Assembly (NCBI GenBank): GCA_022509145.1 | Contig: JAFLTX010000001.1 | Coordinates: 53,161 to 117,160, forward strand | Reading direction: 5' to 3' | Origin: Muribaculaceae bacterium | GTDB lineage: Bacteria; Bacteroidota; Bacteroidia; Bacteroidales; Muribaculaceae | Length of the DNA stretch: 64,000 bases | Part shown: in pieces, positions 32,145 to 41,918 of the stretch | Position numbering within the stretch: the stretch's first letter is position 1 | Layout: every line of letters starts with the position of its first letter | Translations under genes and position numbers: made by a program | The notes under the pieces: generated by a model | What the model was told of the DNA's origin: nothing | What the model saw: the letters and a program-made list of their open reading frames with translations, nothing else | Database searches by the model: none

Positions 32145-34383
32145 CTACAACTTTCTCCTTACCTACGATGTAGAGACCGGGCTGCAGACCTTGAGTAGCC
32201 TCGCTCTTTGAAACGTTTCTCTTCACCACGGCTCCAGCGATGGAGTAGACGTTTATAAGTTCGTTCTCATCAACGCCGACTGTGCCTACGCTGGTAACGG
32301 TGTTGTCGGTCTGAGCGCCATATAATTCTACACCCAGAAGTCGGATGCCATAACCTGTATCTTTGGCAGTAGGAAGAATCTTGATAGACTGGATGTCGTC
32401 AAGATTGGCTGCCTGACCGCTTACACCGCCTCTGGTGGCTACTCTTCTGTAAATTCTGTCTACGGGGTTAACTCCTCCCTCAAATTTGCGGTCGCTTACA
32501 GTAAAGATAACGCCGTTGGAATTGTCGTTATAGGTTGCAACCACGGTGTAATCTGACGGGCAAGCGGCTTCCCATTTGAGCTTGATGAGGTCGAAGTTGG
32601 CGGTCTTTTCAGTAAGTCTGATTTCAAGGGTTGAGCCTATGCCGAAACCATGATCGTTTTCATTAATCTCCCCATCCAGACTGAGATTGGACTCTTCCCC
32701 GTTGATGAAGAGCTTATGTTCGATGGCTGTATTGAGGCTGTTGTCTTCCGAGCCGATTACGTAAACCACTGTTTCTGCGTTTACATCGTCGTATTGGGCA
32801 GTGATGGTGAAGTTTCCTTTGCCGTATTCCGACGCTTTAAATGTGAAGACGTTACCATTCATGTTGGAGGCGTCAACTTCGTTACCGCCGCAGAAGAATT
32901 TCACACCCTCCACATTCATCACCAAGCCGTTTTGATCGTAGACGGTAGGTGTAACAGTTACGCTTTCGTTCTCTGAAATATAATTGTCTGAGACTTCGAG
33001 AGTCATGCTTTCTGCATCGGTCTCTTCAAAACCTTGACCGGCAACGTAAATTTCTTTGATCCGAGGCTTCCCTGCAGGATTGTCGTTATCCCTGACTGCG
33101 ATATAACGGGCAACAACCGGAATATCGAAGACATAAGATGTCAAGCCAGAAGCGGGGCGGCTCATTGTTTCTGATGATGTCCAGCCGGCATATTTGCTTC
33201 CGGATGTCCAGCCTTCATTCTCGCCGGGCATCGTTGCTCCTTCTGTAGCGTAGCTTACGGCATATTTGCCACCGCCTACGCCCCAGAGAACTTCAACGGC
33301 ATTTATCACGTGGTCTTCTCCAAAGTCAAGTACAACCCAGGAGTCGCCACCGCCGTAGTCACCGTTAAACTCATAGTAGGTGTCTTCGTTGCCGTCTGTC
33401 GCGTTTGTTGCGGGGTTGGGAACGTCGGTTTCGGGTTTCACTCTACCTGTTACGCTTGCTTTTCCAGCAATGTTTTCGGTCTTTTCCCAATTTACGGAGA
33501 TGAAGAGAACAGCTGTTCCTGAGATTTCGGCTCCGGTTTCTTTTACCGTTGCAGTTGCCGTAAGGGTATAGGTGCCGATTTTGTTGGCGGTAACTGTGAA
33601 TTTACCTTCACCATCGTTGGAGATGTCGGCAGCTTCGGGATCTGAGCAGACGAGTGAGAGGTTTTGGATAGCTTCGAAGTCGCCGATCACTTCGCCGGCG
33701 GCATTCACAAGTTGCACTGTAACTTCTCCTTTATTACCGTCGATCAGATCCAGATTGTTAAGACTCAAACCGGAGATATCCTCAAGGCCTTCCATATATG
33801 TGGCTTTGAACTCAAACATACCGCAACCGTAAGCCTTGGCCCAGTTGTTCGGTTGGCAATAAACCAGTATGTAACGGCCGGTGGCAGCTTTCTCAAATCT
33901 GGTAAACTCTACATAGGCACTCTGATATGCCTCGTCGTTGTTGCCGCCTTCCCCAACGGGACTGAGAGCCTCCACGTCTGTGGTGAGTCGATAATATGTC
34001 TTCCCGTTGGTGCCTTCGATAGAAGTCATTTCAAACGGGCTGTCCTGCACATAAATCTTATATGAAGCGGCGTGATTGTCTCTCCAATAGATTTCTACGG
34101 CATTGAGCTGTTGCGAGGACCCCAGATCAAAGAGGAACCAGTTGGTCTCTCCATGCTGCTGGTTACCTTCGTCCAGAGGAATGTTGAAATTAACCGTTTC
34201 CGTGCTTGCACTGGTGTTGTCTTTTTCATCGGTAATATCTACGGCATTACCTTCTCTTACCGAACTCATGGTTACCTGCGCGCCCTTTGCGAGATTGTCA
34301 TCCGACGAAATCGTCCAGTCGACTGCAAATCCGTTGAGAGCCACAAGCGACACTGTCAAGATTGTAAAAATAGATTTTTTCAT
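32137..34383 (-). CDS. secreted protein with two discoidin (F5/8 type C) domains, Ig-like domains and a T9SS-type C-terminus
   Basis: The frame is open upstream, but the real start is ATG 34383, giving MKKSIFTILTVSLVALNGFA as signal peptide and 748 residues. Two galactose-binding-like modules begin near residues 28 and 300 (the latter with NATDGNEDTYYEFNG and WVVLDFGEDHVINAVEVLWG), separated and followed by bacterial Ig-like segments (LVCSDPEAADISNDGEGKF). The C-terminus LINVYSIAGAVVKRN...LQPGLYIVGKEKVVVR resembles the type A sorting domain of the type IX secretion system. No catalytic domain is seen, so it may bind glycans or cell-surface ligands. Codon use is more AT-rich than in neighbouring core genes. 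Confidence 0.8.
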   Translation of the reverse strand: MKKSIFTILTVSLVALNGFAVDWTISSDDNLAKGAQVTMSSVREGNAVDITDEKDNTSASTETVNFNIPLDEGNQQHGETNWFLFDLGSSQQLNAVEIYWRDNHAASYKIYVQDSPFEMTSIEGTNGKTYYRLTTDVEALSPVGEGGNNDEAYQSAYVEFTRFEKAATGRYILVYCQPNNWAKAYGCGMFEFKATYMEGLEDISGLSLNNLDLIDGNKGEVTVQLVNAAGEVIGDFEAIQNLSLVCSDPEAADISNDGEGKFTVTANKIGTYTLTATATVKETGAEISGTAVLFISVNWEKTENIAGKASVTGRVKPETDVPNPATNATDGNEDTYYEFNGDYGGGDSWVVLDFGEDHVINAVEVLWGVGGGKYAVSYATEGATMPGENEGWTSGSKYAGWTSSETMSRPASGLTSYVFDIPVVARYIAVRDNDNPAGKPRIKEIYVAGQGFEETDAESMTLEVSDNYISENESVTVTPTVYDQNGLVMNVEGVKFFCGGNEVDASNMNGNVFTFKASEYGKGNFTITAQYDDVNAETVVYVIGSEDNSLNTAIEHKLFINGEESNLSLDGEINENDHGFGIGSTLEIRLTEKTANFDLIKLKWEAACPSDYTVVATYNDNSNGVIFTVSDRKFEGGVNPVDRIYRRVATRGGVSGQAANLDDIQSIKILPTAKDTGYGIRLLGVELYGAQTDNTVTSVGTVGVDENELINVYSIAGAVVKRNVSKSEATQGLQPGLYIVGKEKVVVR

Positions 34384-34415
34384 GAATATTTTGATTTTTT
34401 CCAATTTTATAAGTG

Positions 34416-34447
34416 CAAAATTACAGCCGTTCAAAAGTAATGCCAAA
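34416..34447 (-). promoter_or_regulatory. Bacteroidetes-type promoter for the discoidin-domain protein
   Basis: Minus-strand TTTG (34444-34447), 20 bp, then TAATTTTG (34416-34423), about 32 bp before the ATG at 34383. It confirms that the upstream codons of the open frame are not translated. Confidence 0.7.
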
Positions 34448-34593
34448 TAAATATACTCTACAAAGACTCTACAAGCACCAAAATATAACACTACATCAAA
34501 AACTCAAACATCTGATTTACCGCGTTTTAATGTTCCTTTGTTACGCTCATTGATGTAATGGTGGGAAAAAATAAAACTTTTCGGCAATTCCCA

Positions 34594-34626
34594 TTGCTCT
34601 TATGTCGCACATTTTCGTTAAATTTG
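34594..34626 (+). promoter_or_regulatory. promoter for hisS
   Basis: TTG (34594-34596), 22 bp, then TAAATTTG (34619-34626), 26 bp before the hisS ATG. Confidence 0.5.
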
Positions 34627-34652
34627 CTTAATAAATCACATTTCTGAAAATA

Positions 34653-36044
34653 ATGGCAAATAAACCTTCAATCCCCAAGGGGACACGAGATTTCGGACCG
34701 GAAGAGATGGCCCGGCGCAACTATATTTTCAACACCATCAGAGAAGCCTGCAATCTTTTCGGCTATCAGCAGATCGAGACGCCTGCCCTCGAGACTCTCT
34801 CAACTCTTATGGGGAAATATGGCGATGAAGGTGACAAACTTCTGTTCAAGGTGCTCAATTCAGGCGATTTTCTGAAAGACGTGGATGAGGAGTCGTTCTC
34901 TCAGAAAGACCTGCGCAAGATCACGTCTGCTATCAGCGAGAAGGGGTTGCGCTATGATCTCACCGTACCTTTCGCCCGCTTCGTGGTGATGCACCGAAAC
35001 GATATCCCGTTCCCGTTCAAGAGGTTTCAGATACAACCGGTGTGGCGTGCCGACCGTCCTCAAAAAGGGCGTTACAGGGAATTTTACCAATGCGACGCCG
35101 ATGTGGTTGGATCCCCGTCGCTCAATAATGAGATCGAACTCCTCTCGTTGCTCGAATTCGTGTTTGCAAAACTCGGAATCCGTACGGTAATCAAGCTCAA
35201 CAACCGCAAAATTCTCTCCGGAATCGCAGATTACATCGGCGCTTCCGACCATCTTGTCGACATAACTGTAGCCATCGACAAAATTGATAAAATCGGCCTT
35301 GAGAATGTGGTGAAGGAACTCGAGGAGAAAGGATTGAAGAAGGAGGCAATAGAGAAACTCACGCCGATTCTGACCCTCTCGGGAAGCAACGAGGAGAAAC
35401 TCGCCACACTGTCGGAGATTTTGAAAGACTCTGAAACCGGCATGAAGGGTATCGAGGAGATGAAGTATGTGGTAAGCGGCTACGAGCAGCTGAATAAAGG
35501 GAAGGGGAGCGGTCTGTCTACTCTTGACCTTGACTTCTCGCTTGCACGCGGTCTCAACTATTATACCGGCACAATCATAGAAGTCAAGGCTGCAGACGTG
35601 GAGATCGGCAGCATCTCGGGTGGCGGTCGCTACGACAACCTTACGGGTGTGTTCGGAATGCCGGGAATCACAGGAGTGGGGGTTTCATTCGGCGCCGACC
35701 GCATCTATGATGTGCTTTCGGCCCTCGATCTCTTCCCGGCACAAAGCGCCGACGGGCCTCAGGTGCTCTTCCTCAATTTCGGCGAGAAAGAATCGGGGTG
35801 CTGTCTGCAACTCATAGAGAAATTGCGTGATGCCGAAGTGTCGTCGATGCTTTATCCCGACACCGTAAAGATCGGCAAGCAGCTCACTTATGCCAACGCC
35901 CTCAATATCCCTTACGCCGTTATGATCGGCGAGCGCGAGCTGGAAGAGGGGAAGGCGGTAGTGAAAAATATGGCGAGCGGCGAGCAACGCGACTATTGTT
36001 TTGAAGCGCTTGTAGAAGATTGCAAATCTATTTTTGCCCGTTAG
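34653..36044 (+). CDS. hisS: histidyl-tRNA synthetase
   Basis: Charges tRNA-His. The 463-residue class II enzyme starts [19 protein letters not shown], has motif 2 in [21 protein letters not shown], the histidine-specific stretch [14 protein letters not shown] and motif 3 in [13 protein letters not shown], with a C-terminal anticodon-binding domain. It has its own promoter and is followed 1 bp later by the lipoprotein gene, so the importer genes may be partly co-transcribed with it. Confidence 0.97.
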   Translation: MANKPSIPKGTRDFGPEEMARRNYIFNTIREACNLFGYQQIETPALETLSTLMGKYGDEGDKLLFKVLNSGDFLKDVDEESFSQKDLRKITSAISEKGLRYDLTVPFARFVVMHRNDIPFPFKRFQIQPVWRADRPQKGRYREFYQCDADVVGSPSLNNEIELLSLLEFVFAKLGIRTVIKLNNRKILSGIADYIGASDHLVDITVAIDKIDKIGLENVVKELEEKGLKKEAIEKLTPILTLSGSNEEKLATLSEILKDSETGMKGIEEMKYVVSGYEQLNKGKGSGLSTLDLDFSLARGLNYYTGTIIEVKAADVEIGSISGGGRYDNLTGVFGMPGITGVGVSFGADRIYDVLSALDLFPAQSADGPQVLFLNFGEKESGCCLQLIEKLRDAEVSSMLYPDTVKIGKQLTYANALNIPYAVMIGERELEEGKAVVKNMASGEQRDYCFEALVEDCKSIFAR

Positions 36045-36045
36045 A

Positions 36046-37188
36046 ATGAAGCTGTTTTCAAGAAGGATTTCCTTAACGCCGCTTCTCGCCGCATTGCTTT
36101 TGGTAGTGGGCGCTTGCAGCAAGCAGCGCGAGTCTTACCACGGAGTAAACGTAATGTCCGACTCCGAGTTGGTGGCCGTATATGAACGCGACGGCTACGA
36201 CGAGGTGTTCATCGTTGATCGGGACGGCTCTGAAGTAGCTCACTATCTGCTCATTGACAAGGCCGACAGTATTCCGCAAGGAATCCCGGAGGATGCAACT
36301 GTGATCCGTACTCCTCTCTCCAACGTCATAGCTGATTCGGAAGTGTATGCTTCGGCGATGGAAGAGTTGGGCGAAATAGAGAAGATATCCGGCGTTTTTG
36401 ACGGTGCTTTCTTCACTTCGCCGGAGATTGCCAAACGATTGAAAAACGGCAGGATAAAAGATCTTGGGAAACCGTCATCGCCCGACATCGAGGCAGTTAT
36501 GGCGCTTGGCCCCGAAGCGATCTTGGTAAGCTATTTCAAGGGGATGGAGACGCAAAACATCGATAAAATCGGAGTCCCGATAATCAAGATGTTCGATCTC
36601 CAGGAGTCCACACCTCTGGCGCGCGCGGAATGGATAAAGTTCATCGGTAAATTGTTTGGCAAAGAAGAAGCTGCCGACAGCATTTATGACTCCGTCGCTA
36701 CCAAATATAATGACCTGTCGGCGAATAAGAACACTAAAAATATCCCTCCGAAAGTACTTGTAGACCTTATGTATGAAGGTGTATGGTACGCGCCGGGACA
36801 CAATTCGTATCAGGGAGCGTTGATTGCGGATGCCGGCGGGAGAATCTTCACACCTGCAGAAAACTCCGGCTACACGATCAACCTCTCGCCCGAGCAGGCT
36901 CTCCTTTACGGGGCCGACGCCGATGTTTGGCTTATCAAGCATTATGGCGACGAGGCTTCTTTAAGGGCGCTTCTTGAAGCCGATCCCGTCTATCGGCAGC
37001 TGCGCCCTTACAATTCAGGCGAGATTTATTTCGTTGACACCTCGCAGAGTTCTTTGTTCCGTGATTTCCCGTTTCATCCCGAAAAACTGCTCGAAGATTA
37101 TCGCGCCATATTTACAGGCGACACCACGGCAACCCTTCAATATTTCAAGGAGCTTCCTTTTCCTGAAGAGAAGCAGAAAAAGAGATAA
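36046..37188 (+). CDS. ABC importer substrate-binding lipoprotein (BtuF/FecB type)
   Basis: Binds a metal chelate such as cobalamin or an iron-siderophore and delivers it to the downstream permease. The start is ATG 36046; the frame also opens at a TTG that overlaps hisS. A lipoprotein signal ends in VVGAC, giving lipid-modified Cys24. The body has two lobes with the long linker helix of class III binding proteins (GIEEDATVIRTP-like core in IPEDATVIRTPLSNVI). Chelate identity cannot be read. The three importer genes are contiguous. Confidence 0.85.
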   Translation: MKLFSRRISLTPLLAALLLVVGACSKQRESYHGVNVMSDSELVAVYERDGYDEVFIVDRDGSEVAHYLLIDKADSIPQGIPEDATVIRTPLSNVIADSEVYASAMEELGEIEKISGVFDGAFFTSPEIAKRLKNGRIKDLGKPSSPDIEAVMALGPEAILVSYFKGMETQNIDKIGVPIIKMFDLQESTPLARAEWIKFIGKLFGKEEAADSIYDSVATKYNDLSANKNTKNIPPKVLVDLMYEGVWYAPGHNSYQGALIADAGGRIFTPAENSGYTINLSPEQALLYGADADVWLIKHYGDEASLRALLEADPVYRQLRPYNSGEIYFVDTSQSSLFRDFPFHPEKLLEDYRAIFTGDTTATLQYFKELPFPEEKQKKR

Positions 37189-37203
37189 AAACACCATCAA
37201 GAA

Positions 37204-38238
37204 GTGACCCGCAGTAGGAACAACATCGTCATCACCTCCATCGGAATCCTCTTTCTGTTCGGAGGCTTTCTGGGTGTGATTCTTACGGGTTCTTCGGGCA
37301 TATCTCCGCGCCAGGTGTTCGGTGCAATTTTCGGCACCGGTGATGTTTCCTCATTCGTTTCGACCATAGTGTTGCAGACACGACTCCCTATGGCGCTCGG
37401 TGCTGTGGCGAGCGGCATCGCGCTCTCGATTGCGGGGCTGATGATGCAGACGCTCTTTCACAATCCGCTGGCCGGCCCGTCGGTGCTCGGCATCTCTTCA
37501 GGCGGTTCGTTTGGAGTGGCTTTGGTGATGATGACAGCTTTGAATTCGGCAGGCGTCTTATCTTCAGATTTTCTCCCGTTCATCTCGATATTGGCAGCCA
37601 TAGCCGGGAGTCTTGCCACGATAGCCCTGCTCTATCTTTTCTCCACTTTCCTGAAGTCGGGCGTCAGTCTGATAATCGTAGGTTTGATGCTCAGTTACCT
37701 GTTTTCATCGGGAATTTCCCTGCTCAACTATTTCGCGAAAGCCGACGAGATACGTTCGTTCGTTATGTGGGGGCTCGGGAGCTTCTCGGGACTGCGGCTC
37801 AATACCTCCCTCATTTTGCTCGTGACGGTTTTACTCGCCTCGCTTCCCGCGTTGTGGTATATAAAACCTCTCAACGCTCTGCTTATCAACGAAAGGTATG
37901 CCGAGAGTGTGGGATATTCTGTGAGAAAGTTGCGCGGCTCCATTCTGCTGATGTCGGGTCTGATGGTGGCTCTCCCCACCGCTTTTTGCGGCCCGATAGG
38001 GTTCATAGGCCTGGTGGTGCCGCATATCTGCCGGCTCCTTTACAACACCTCCAACCATTCAGTGCTCCTTCCGGCTTCAATTCTCTTCGGAGCGGCCGTC
38101 ACTCTCCTCTGCACGTTTGTGAGCGTGATTCCGTCGGGTAGCTTCGGCATCATACCCATCAACGTAATCACTCCCTGCATCGGGGTGCCTATGATACTCT
38201 ATCTGCTGTTGAAACGCAACAAACTCCTTTATTTCTGA
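37204..38238 (+). CDS. FecCD-family ABC importer permease
   Basis: A 344-residue polytopic inner-membrane subunit with about 10 hydrophobic segments. The family blocks TRLPMALGAVASGIALSIAG, MQTLFHNPLAGPSVLGIS and GFIGLVVPHICRLL are visible. The start is a GTG at 37204, 15 bp after the lipoprotein stop; no ATG is available upstream. Its stop overlaps the ATPase ATG (TGATG), indicating coupling. Confidence 0.93.
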   Translation: MTRSRNNIVITSIGILFLFGGFLGVILTGSSGISPRQVFGAIFGTGDVSSFVSTIVLQTRLPMALGAVASGIALSIAGLMMQTLFHNPLAGPSVLGISSGGSFGVALVMMTALNSAGVLSSDFLPFISILAAIAGSLATIALLYLFSTFLKSGVSLIIVGLMLSYLFSSGISLLNYFAKADEIRSFVMWGLGSFSGLRLNTSLILLVTVLLASLPALWYIKPLNALLINERYAESVGYSVRKLRGSILLMSGLMVALPTAFCGPIGFIGLVVPHICRLLYNTSNHSVLLPASILFGAAVTLLCTFVSVIPSGSFGIIPINVITPCIGVPMILYLLLKRNKLLYF

Positions 38239-39059
38239 TGAAACCGATTCTGCAGACACGACAACTGGCCATCGGCTATAAGGGAGCGCCTCTCCTGAAG
38301 GGGATCGACTTGTCTCTTTTCAGCGGCATCACCACTGCTGTGATCGGCAGAAACGGCAGCGGAAAATCTACTCTTATCAAGACTCTTACCGCCTCTCTCA
38401 AGCCGAAAGAGGGGGAGGTGATTCTCGACGGCAAGCCGCTCGGCAGCTATTCCAACAAGGAACTGGCGCGGCTTATGGCTTTTGTGGGGACGGAAAAAGA
38501 TATAGCGGGTGGGTTGCGCCTCCATGAGCTTGTGGCCCTCGGAAGAATCCCCCACACCGGATTTTTCGGAAAAATGAGTCAAGAAGACCGCAGAGGTGTG
38601 GAACATTCAATCGAGCTCGTGGGGATCTCCCATAAAGCAGACGCTTTCGTGGGAGAGCTGTCTGACGGCGAACGCCAGAAAGCCATGATAGCCAAAGGGT
38701 TGGCCCAAAACACTCCCATCATCATAATGGACGAACCCTTCACTTTTCTTGACATTGCTTCAAAACTCGAGATGCTTAGGCTCCTCAACCGTATCGCCGA
38801 GAGCGAGAAGAAGGCGATTCTTTTTTCGACCCACGAGATATCTCTGGCCCTGAGGATGGCGCCAAGAGGCTGGCTGTTCACATCCGACATGCAGTCGGGG
38901 GAGAAGCGAGTTGTTGACGGCACTCCCGATCAGATGATCGAGAGGGGAGAGATAGATAAGGTTTTTCCGGATTCTGCCGTCAAATTCTCGCGCGAGACCG
39001 GCGAATTCATCCTGGAAAATGCTCCTCACGAAGATAGCGGCAATAAAAATCTCTCTTGA
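38238..39059 (+). CDS. ABC importer ATPase (FecE/BtuD type)
   Basis: A 273-residue ATPase energising the upstream permease. Walker A is GRNGSGKST at 37-45, the signature is LSDGERQ (an LSGGQ variant), Walker B is IIIMDEP and the switch His lies in FSTHE. The final part is longer than in a minimal ATPase and forms a small extra domain. With the binding protein and permease it makes a complete importer. No TonB-dependent receptor or regulator is next to it. Confidence 0.93.
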   Translation: MKPILQTRQLAIGYKGAPLLKGIDLSLFSGITTAVIGRNGSGKSTLIKTLTASLKPKEGEVILDGKPLGSYSNKELARLMAFVGTEKDIAGGLRLHELVALGRIPHTGFFGKMSQEDRRGVEHSIELVGISHKADAFVGELSDGERQKAMIAKGLAQNTPIIIMDEPFTFLDIASKLEMLRLLNRIAESEKKAILFSTHEISLALRMAPRGWLFTSDMQSGEKRVVDGTPDQMIERGEIDKVFPDSAVKFSRETGEFILENAPHEDSGNKNLS

Positions 39060-39115
39060 CGGAAATAAAAAGATAGAATATTAATAATCAGAGAAATAAT
39101 TAAAATTAATATATT

Positions 39116-40378
39116 ATGAAAAAACTCCTTACTGTGGCGCTTATTGCGTCGAGCATCATCCCGGCTCTCTCGCAGACAACGAAGAAAGAGATGTTGGAAA
39201 ACGTCAACAAGACCGGTTCGGTGTATTATGCCTATCCCGTGACCGAATCTCACAACACACCCGCTCCCGAGTGCTATAAACCTTTCTACATCAGCCATTA
39301 CGGGCGTCATGGTTCCCGCTATCTCATCAGCACCACCGATTATACCTGGGTGCGCGATGCGCTGCACAAAGCGGCTGCCGCAGATGCGCTGACCCCGCTT
39401 GGCCTCGACGTGATGGCGCGCGTGGACTCGGTGCTCCTCGAAGCGGATGGTCGTGGCGGCGACCTGTCGCCCCTCGGTGTGAGGCAGCATAGAGGTATCG
39501 CGGAAAGAATGTATGCCGCTTATCCGGAAGTGTTTGCCGACAGCACGGAGATTTCAGCCCGAAGCACGGTGGTGATACGCTGTGTCTTGAGTATGGATGC
39601 CTTCAGCGAACGTCTCAAAGAGCTCAATCCCACTCTGCAGATCACCCGCGAGTCGTCGGAGAGATATATGCCTTACCTCAACTATCACAGCCCGGAAAGC
39701 GAGGCTTACCGCAAGAAAGAATGGCGCGAAGAGGGGAGAAAGTTTAAAGAAGAGATGACACGCCCCGACCGCCTTATCAAATCGCTTTTCAAAGATAAGG
39801 ACTATGTGCGCAAGTATATAAACCCGATTGACTTCACCTGGGGTCTGTTCTACCTGGCATCCGGAATGCAAAACATAGAAACTCCGGTTACTTTCTACGA
39901 CCTCTTCACCCCCGAAGAACTTTTCAACCTCTGGCAAGCTTTCAATTTCGATTTCTTTGCCGGCAGCGCCAACTATCCGGCCAACAAGGGGATGCAGATC
40001 GACAATGCAAAATATCTCTTGCGCAACATCATCCTCACAGCCGACGAGGCTCTGGCTCAAGATAAGCCTACAGCCACTCTGCGCTTTGGGCATGACACCA
40101 ACCTGATACCTCTGGCCGGCATTCTGGAATTCCCGTCTGCCATAGGCCAGACCACGGATCCTCACAAGATTTACGAAGTGTTTGCAGATTATAAGGTGGC
40201 CCCGATGGGAGGGAACGTGCAGCTCATCTTCTTCAAGAACGAATGTGATGCCGATGCACCGGTGCTCGTAAAGCTGATGCTCAACGAAGAAGAGCAGAAG
40301 ATTCCTGTGGCCACTGACACCTGGCCGTTCTACAAATGGGAAGACGTAAGGGCCTACTACAGCAAGTGGCTTGAATAA
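39116..40378 (+). CDS. periplasmic histidine-type phosphatase (acid phosphatase/phytase superfamily)
   Basis: A 420-residue secreted enzyme with signal peptide KKLLTVALIASSIIPALS. The catalytic RHGSR motif is at 64-68 (nucleophile His65) and the proton-donor HD motif is at 326-327 in FGHDTN. The HD form points to branch-2 acid phosphatases rather than MINPP phytases, which use HAE. The substrate (sugar phosphate, nucleotide or phytate) is unknown. It lies 56 bp after the importer ATPase and may be read from the same transcript; a hairpin follows. Confidence 0.88.
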   Translation: MKKLLTVALIASSIIPALSQTTKKEMLENVNKTGSVYYAYPVTESHNTPAPECYKPFYISHYGRHGSRYLISTTDYTWVRDALHKAAAADALTPLGLDVMARVDSVLLEADGRGGDLSPLGVRQHRGIAERMYAAYPEVFADSTEISARSTVVIRCVLSMDAFSERLKELNPTLQITRESSERYMPYLNYHSPESEAYRKKEWREEGRKFKEEMTRPDRLIKSLFKDKDYVRKYINPIDFTWGLFYLASGMQNIETPVTFYDLFTPEELFNLWQAFNFDFFAGSANYPANKGMQIDNAKYLLRNIILTADEALAQDKPTATLRFGHDTNLIPLAGILEFPSAIGQTTDPHKIYEVFADYKVAPMGGNVQLIFFKNECDADAPVLVKLMLNEEEQKIPVATDTWPFYKWEDVRAYYSKWLE

Positions 40379-40393
40379 TCCTTAAAAAACTAT

Positions 40394-40429
40394 GGCGGTG
40401 TGCCATAATGAATAATGTGGCACGCCGCC
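40394..40429 (+). terminator. terminator-like hairpin after the phosphatase gene
   Basis: GGCGGTGTGCCA (40394-40405) pairs with TGGCACGCCGCC (40418-40429) over 12 bp including one G-T pair. The following sequence is only moderately T-rich. Confidence 0.6.
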
Positions 40430-40580
40430 CTGGAACTTTAAATTTAATCGGAGAATCCTTGGCCGCGATTAATCAAGACGCATCGCAAGTGGATGCTTTC
40501 CACATTATGATGCCGGAAAAAGAAAAATTACATTTTTTATTATAATTTCGCCTATATTTTAAGATTTTTTAAAGTTTTAT

Positions 40581-40588
40581 TATCTTTG
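40581..40588 (+). promoter_or_regulatory. -7 box for spt
   Basis: TATCTTTG, a perfect -7 box, about 75 bp before the spt ATG. The -33 region is T-rich without a clear TTTG. Confidence 0.5.
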
Positions 40589-40662
40589 CATACTGAAGCA
40601 TGGAGCCTCGCTCCGGAATATAGATAGCAAAACAGTTAGAAACTCGTTCCATTGCTCTGATT

Positions 40663-41850
40663 ATGAAATTATTACAAAATAAATTAGGGAAATACGACGC
40701 TCCGCAGAAGGCGAAAGCCGTAGGAGTGTATCCTTATTTCCGCCCCATATCAAGCGAACAGAACACCGAAGTGCTGATGAACGGCAAGAAGGTGCTTATG
40801 TTTGGCTCCAACAGTTACATGGGTCTTACCAATCACCCCAAGGTGATAGAAGCAGCCGTGGAGGCTACAAAAAAGTATGGTACAGGTATGGCCGGCTCGC
40901 CGTTCCTCAACGGTACGCTCGACATCCATAAGGAGCTCGAGGCCAAGCTCGCCGATTACATAGGGAAGGAAGACGTGATGATCTACTCCACCGGTTTCGG
41001 CGTAAACCTCGGCGTGGTCTCAACCCTCACAAGTAAGGAAGACTACATCATTCTCGACGAGCAGGATCACGCTTCAATCATCGAAGGGCGCCGACTCTCG
41101 ATGTCGAACTATCTCAAGTTCCGCCACAACGACATGAAGAGCCTGGAGGCACAGCTGAAAAAGTGCGACCCCGACAAGGTGAAGCTTATCGTTACCGACA
41201 CCGTTTTCTCGATGGAAGGCGATGTGGCCAACATGCCTGAGATCGTGAAGCTGGCAAAGAAATACAACGCTTCCGTCATGGCCGACGAGGCCCACGGCAT
41301 CGGCGTTTTCGGCAAAGGCGGTCGCGGGGTGGTAAACCACTTCGGCCTTACCGACGACGTTGACCTCATCATGGGTACATTCTCAAAGAGTCTCGCCTCG
41401 CTGGGCGGCTTCATAGCCACCGACAAGGAGATTACCAATTTCCTGCGCCATCACTCGCGCTCCTATATCTTCACAGCGAGCATCACGCCCGCTTCCACAG
41501 CGGCCGCAAGCGCGGCGCTCGACATCATCATCGCCGAGCCCGAACGCCAGGAACACCTTTGGGACATCACAAACTATGCCCTTGAAAACTTCAGGGCCAT
41601 GGGTTGCGAGATAGGGCATACCTCCACTCCCATCATCCCCATTTTCATCAGAGACGACTACAAGACCTTCCACGTTACCAAAGACCTCCTTGACGAGGGC
41701 GTCTTCGTGAATCCTGTAGTCACTCCGGCCGTGGCTCCCCAAGACACCTTGATCCGCTACTCGCTTATGGCTACCCATACCAAGGAGCAGGTGGCCCGTT
41801 CGCTCGAGGCGATTCAGAAGGTGCTTAAGAAATACGACGTAATTCCTTAA
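40663..41850 (+). CDS. spt: serine palmitoyltransferase-like alpha-oxoamine synthase
   Basis: PLP enzyme joining serine and a fatty acyl thioester to 3-ketosphinganine, the first step of sphingolipid synthesis, a Bacteroidetes trait. The 395 residues have the family glycine loop GTGMAGSPFLNG, the cofactor-stacking His136, Asp208 and His211 in DEAHGIGVFG, and the Schiff-base Lys242 in GTFSKSLAS. Glycine C-acetyltransferase (kbl) and BioF are close relatives, but the length and the N-terminal VGVYPYFRPISSEQNT block fit the Bacteroides SPT better. It stands alone; later pathway genes are not near. Confidence 0.85.
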   Translation: MKLLQNKLGKYDAPQKAKAVGVYPYFRPISSEQNTEVLMNGKKVLMFGSNSYMGLTNHPKVIEAAVEATKKYGTGMAGSPFLNGTLDIHKELEAKLADYIGKEDVMIYSTGFGVNLGVVSTLTSKEDYIILDEQDHASIIEGRRLSMSNYLKFRHNDMKSLEAQLKKCDPDKVKLIVTDTVFSMEGDVANMPEIVKLAKKYNASVMADEAHGIGVFGKGGRGVVNHFGLTDDVDLIMGTFSKSLASLGGFIATDKEITNFLRHHSRSYIFTASITPASTAAASAALDIIIAEPERQEHLWDITNYALENFRAMGCEIGHTSTPIIPIFIRDDYKTFHVTKDLLDEGVFVNPVVTPAVAPQDTLIRYSLMATHTKEQVARSLEAIQKVLKKYDVIP

Positions 41851-41918
41851 AACATATATCTAAAAGGTTTTATTCAGGACACTAACCGACACTAACATAA
41901 TCTCAATAATTACGACTA

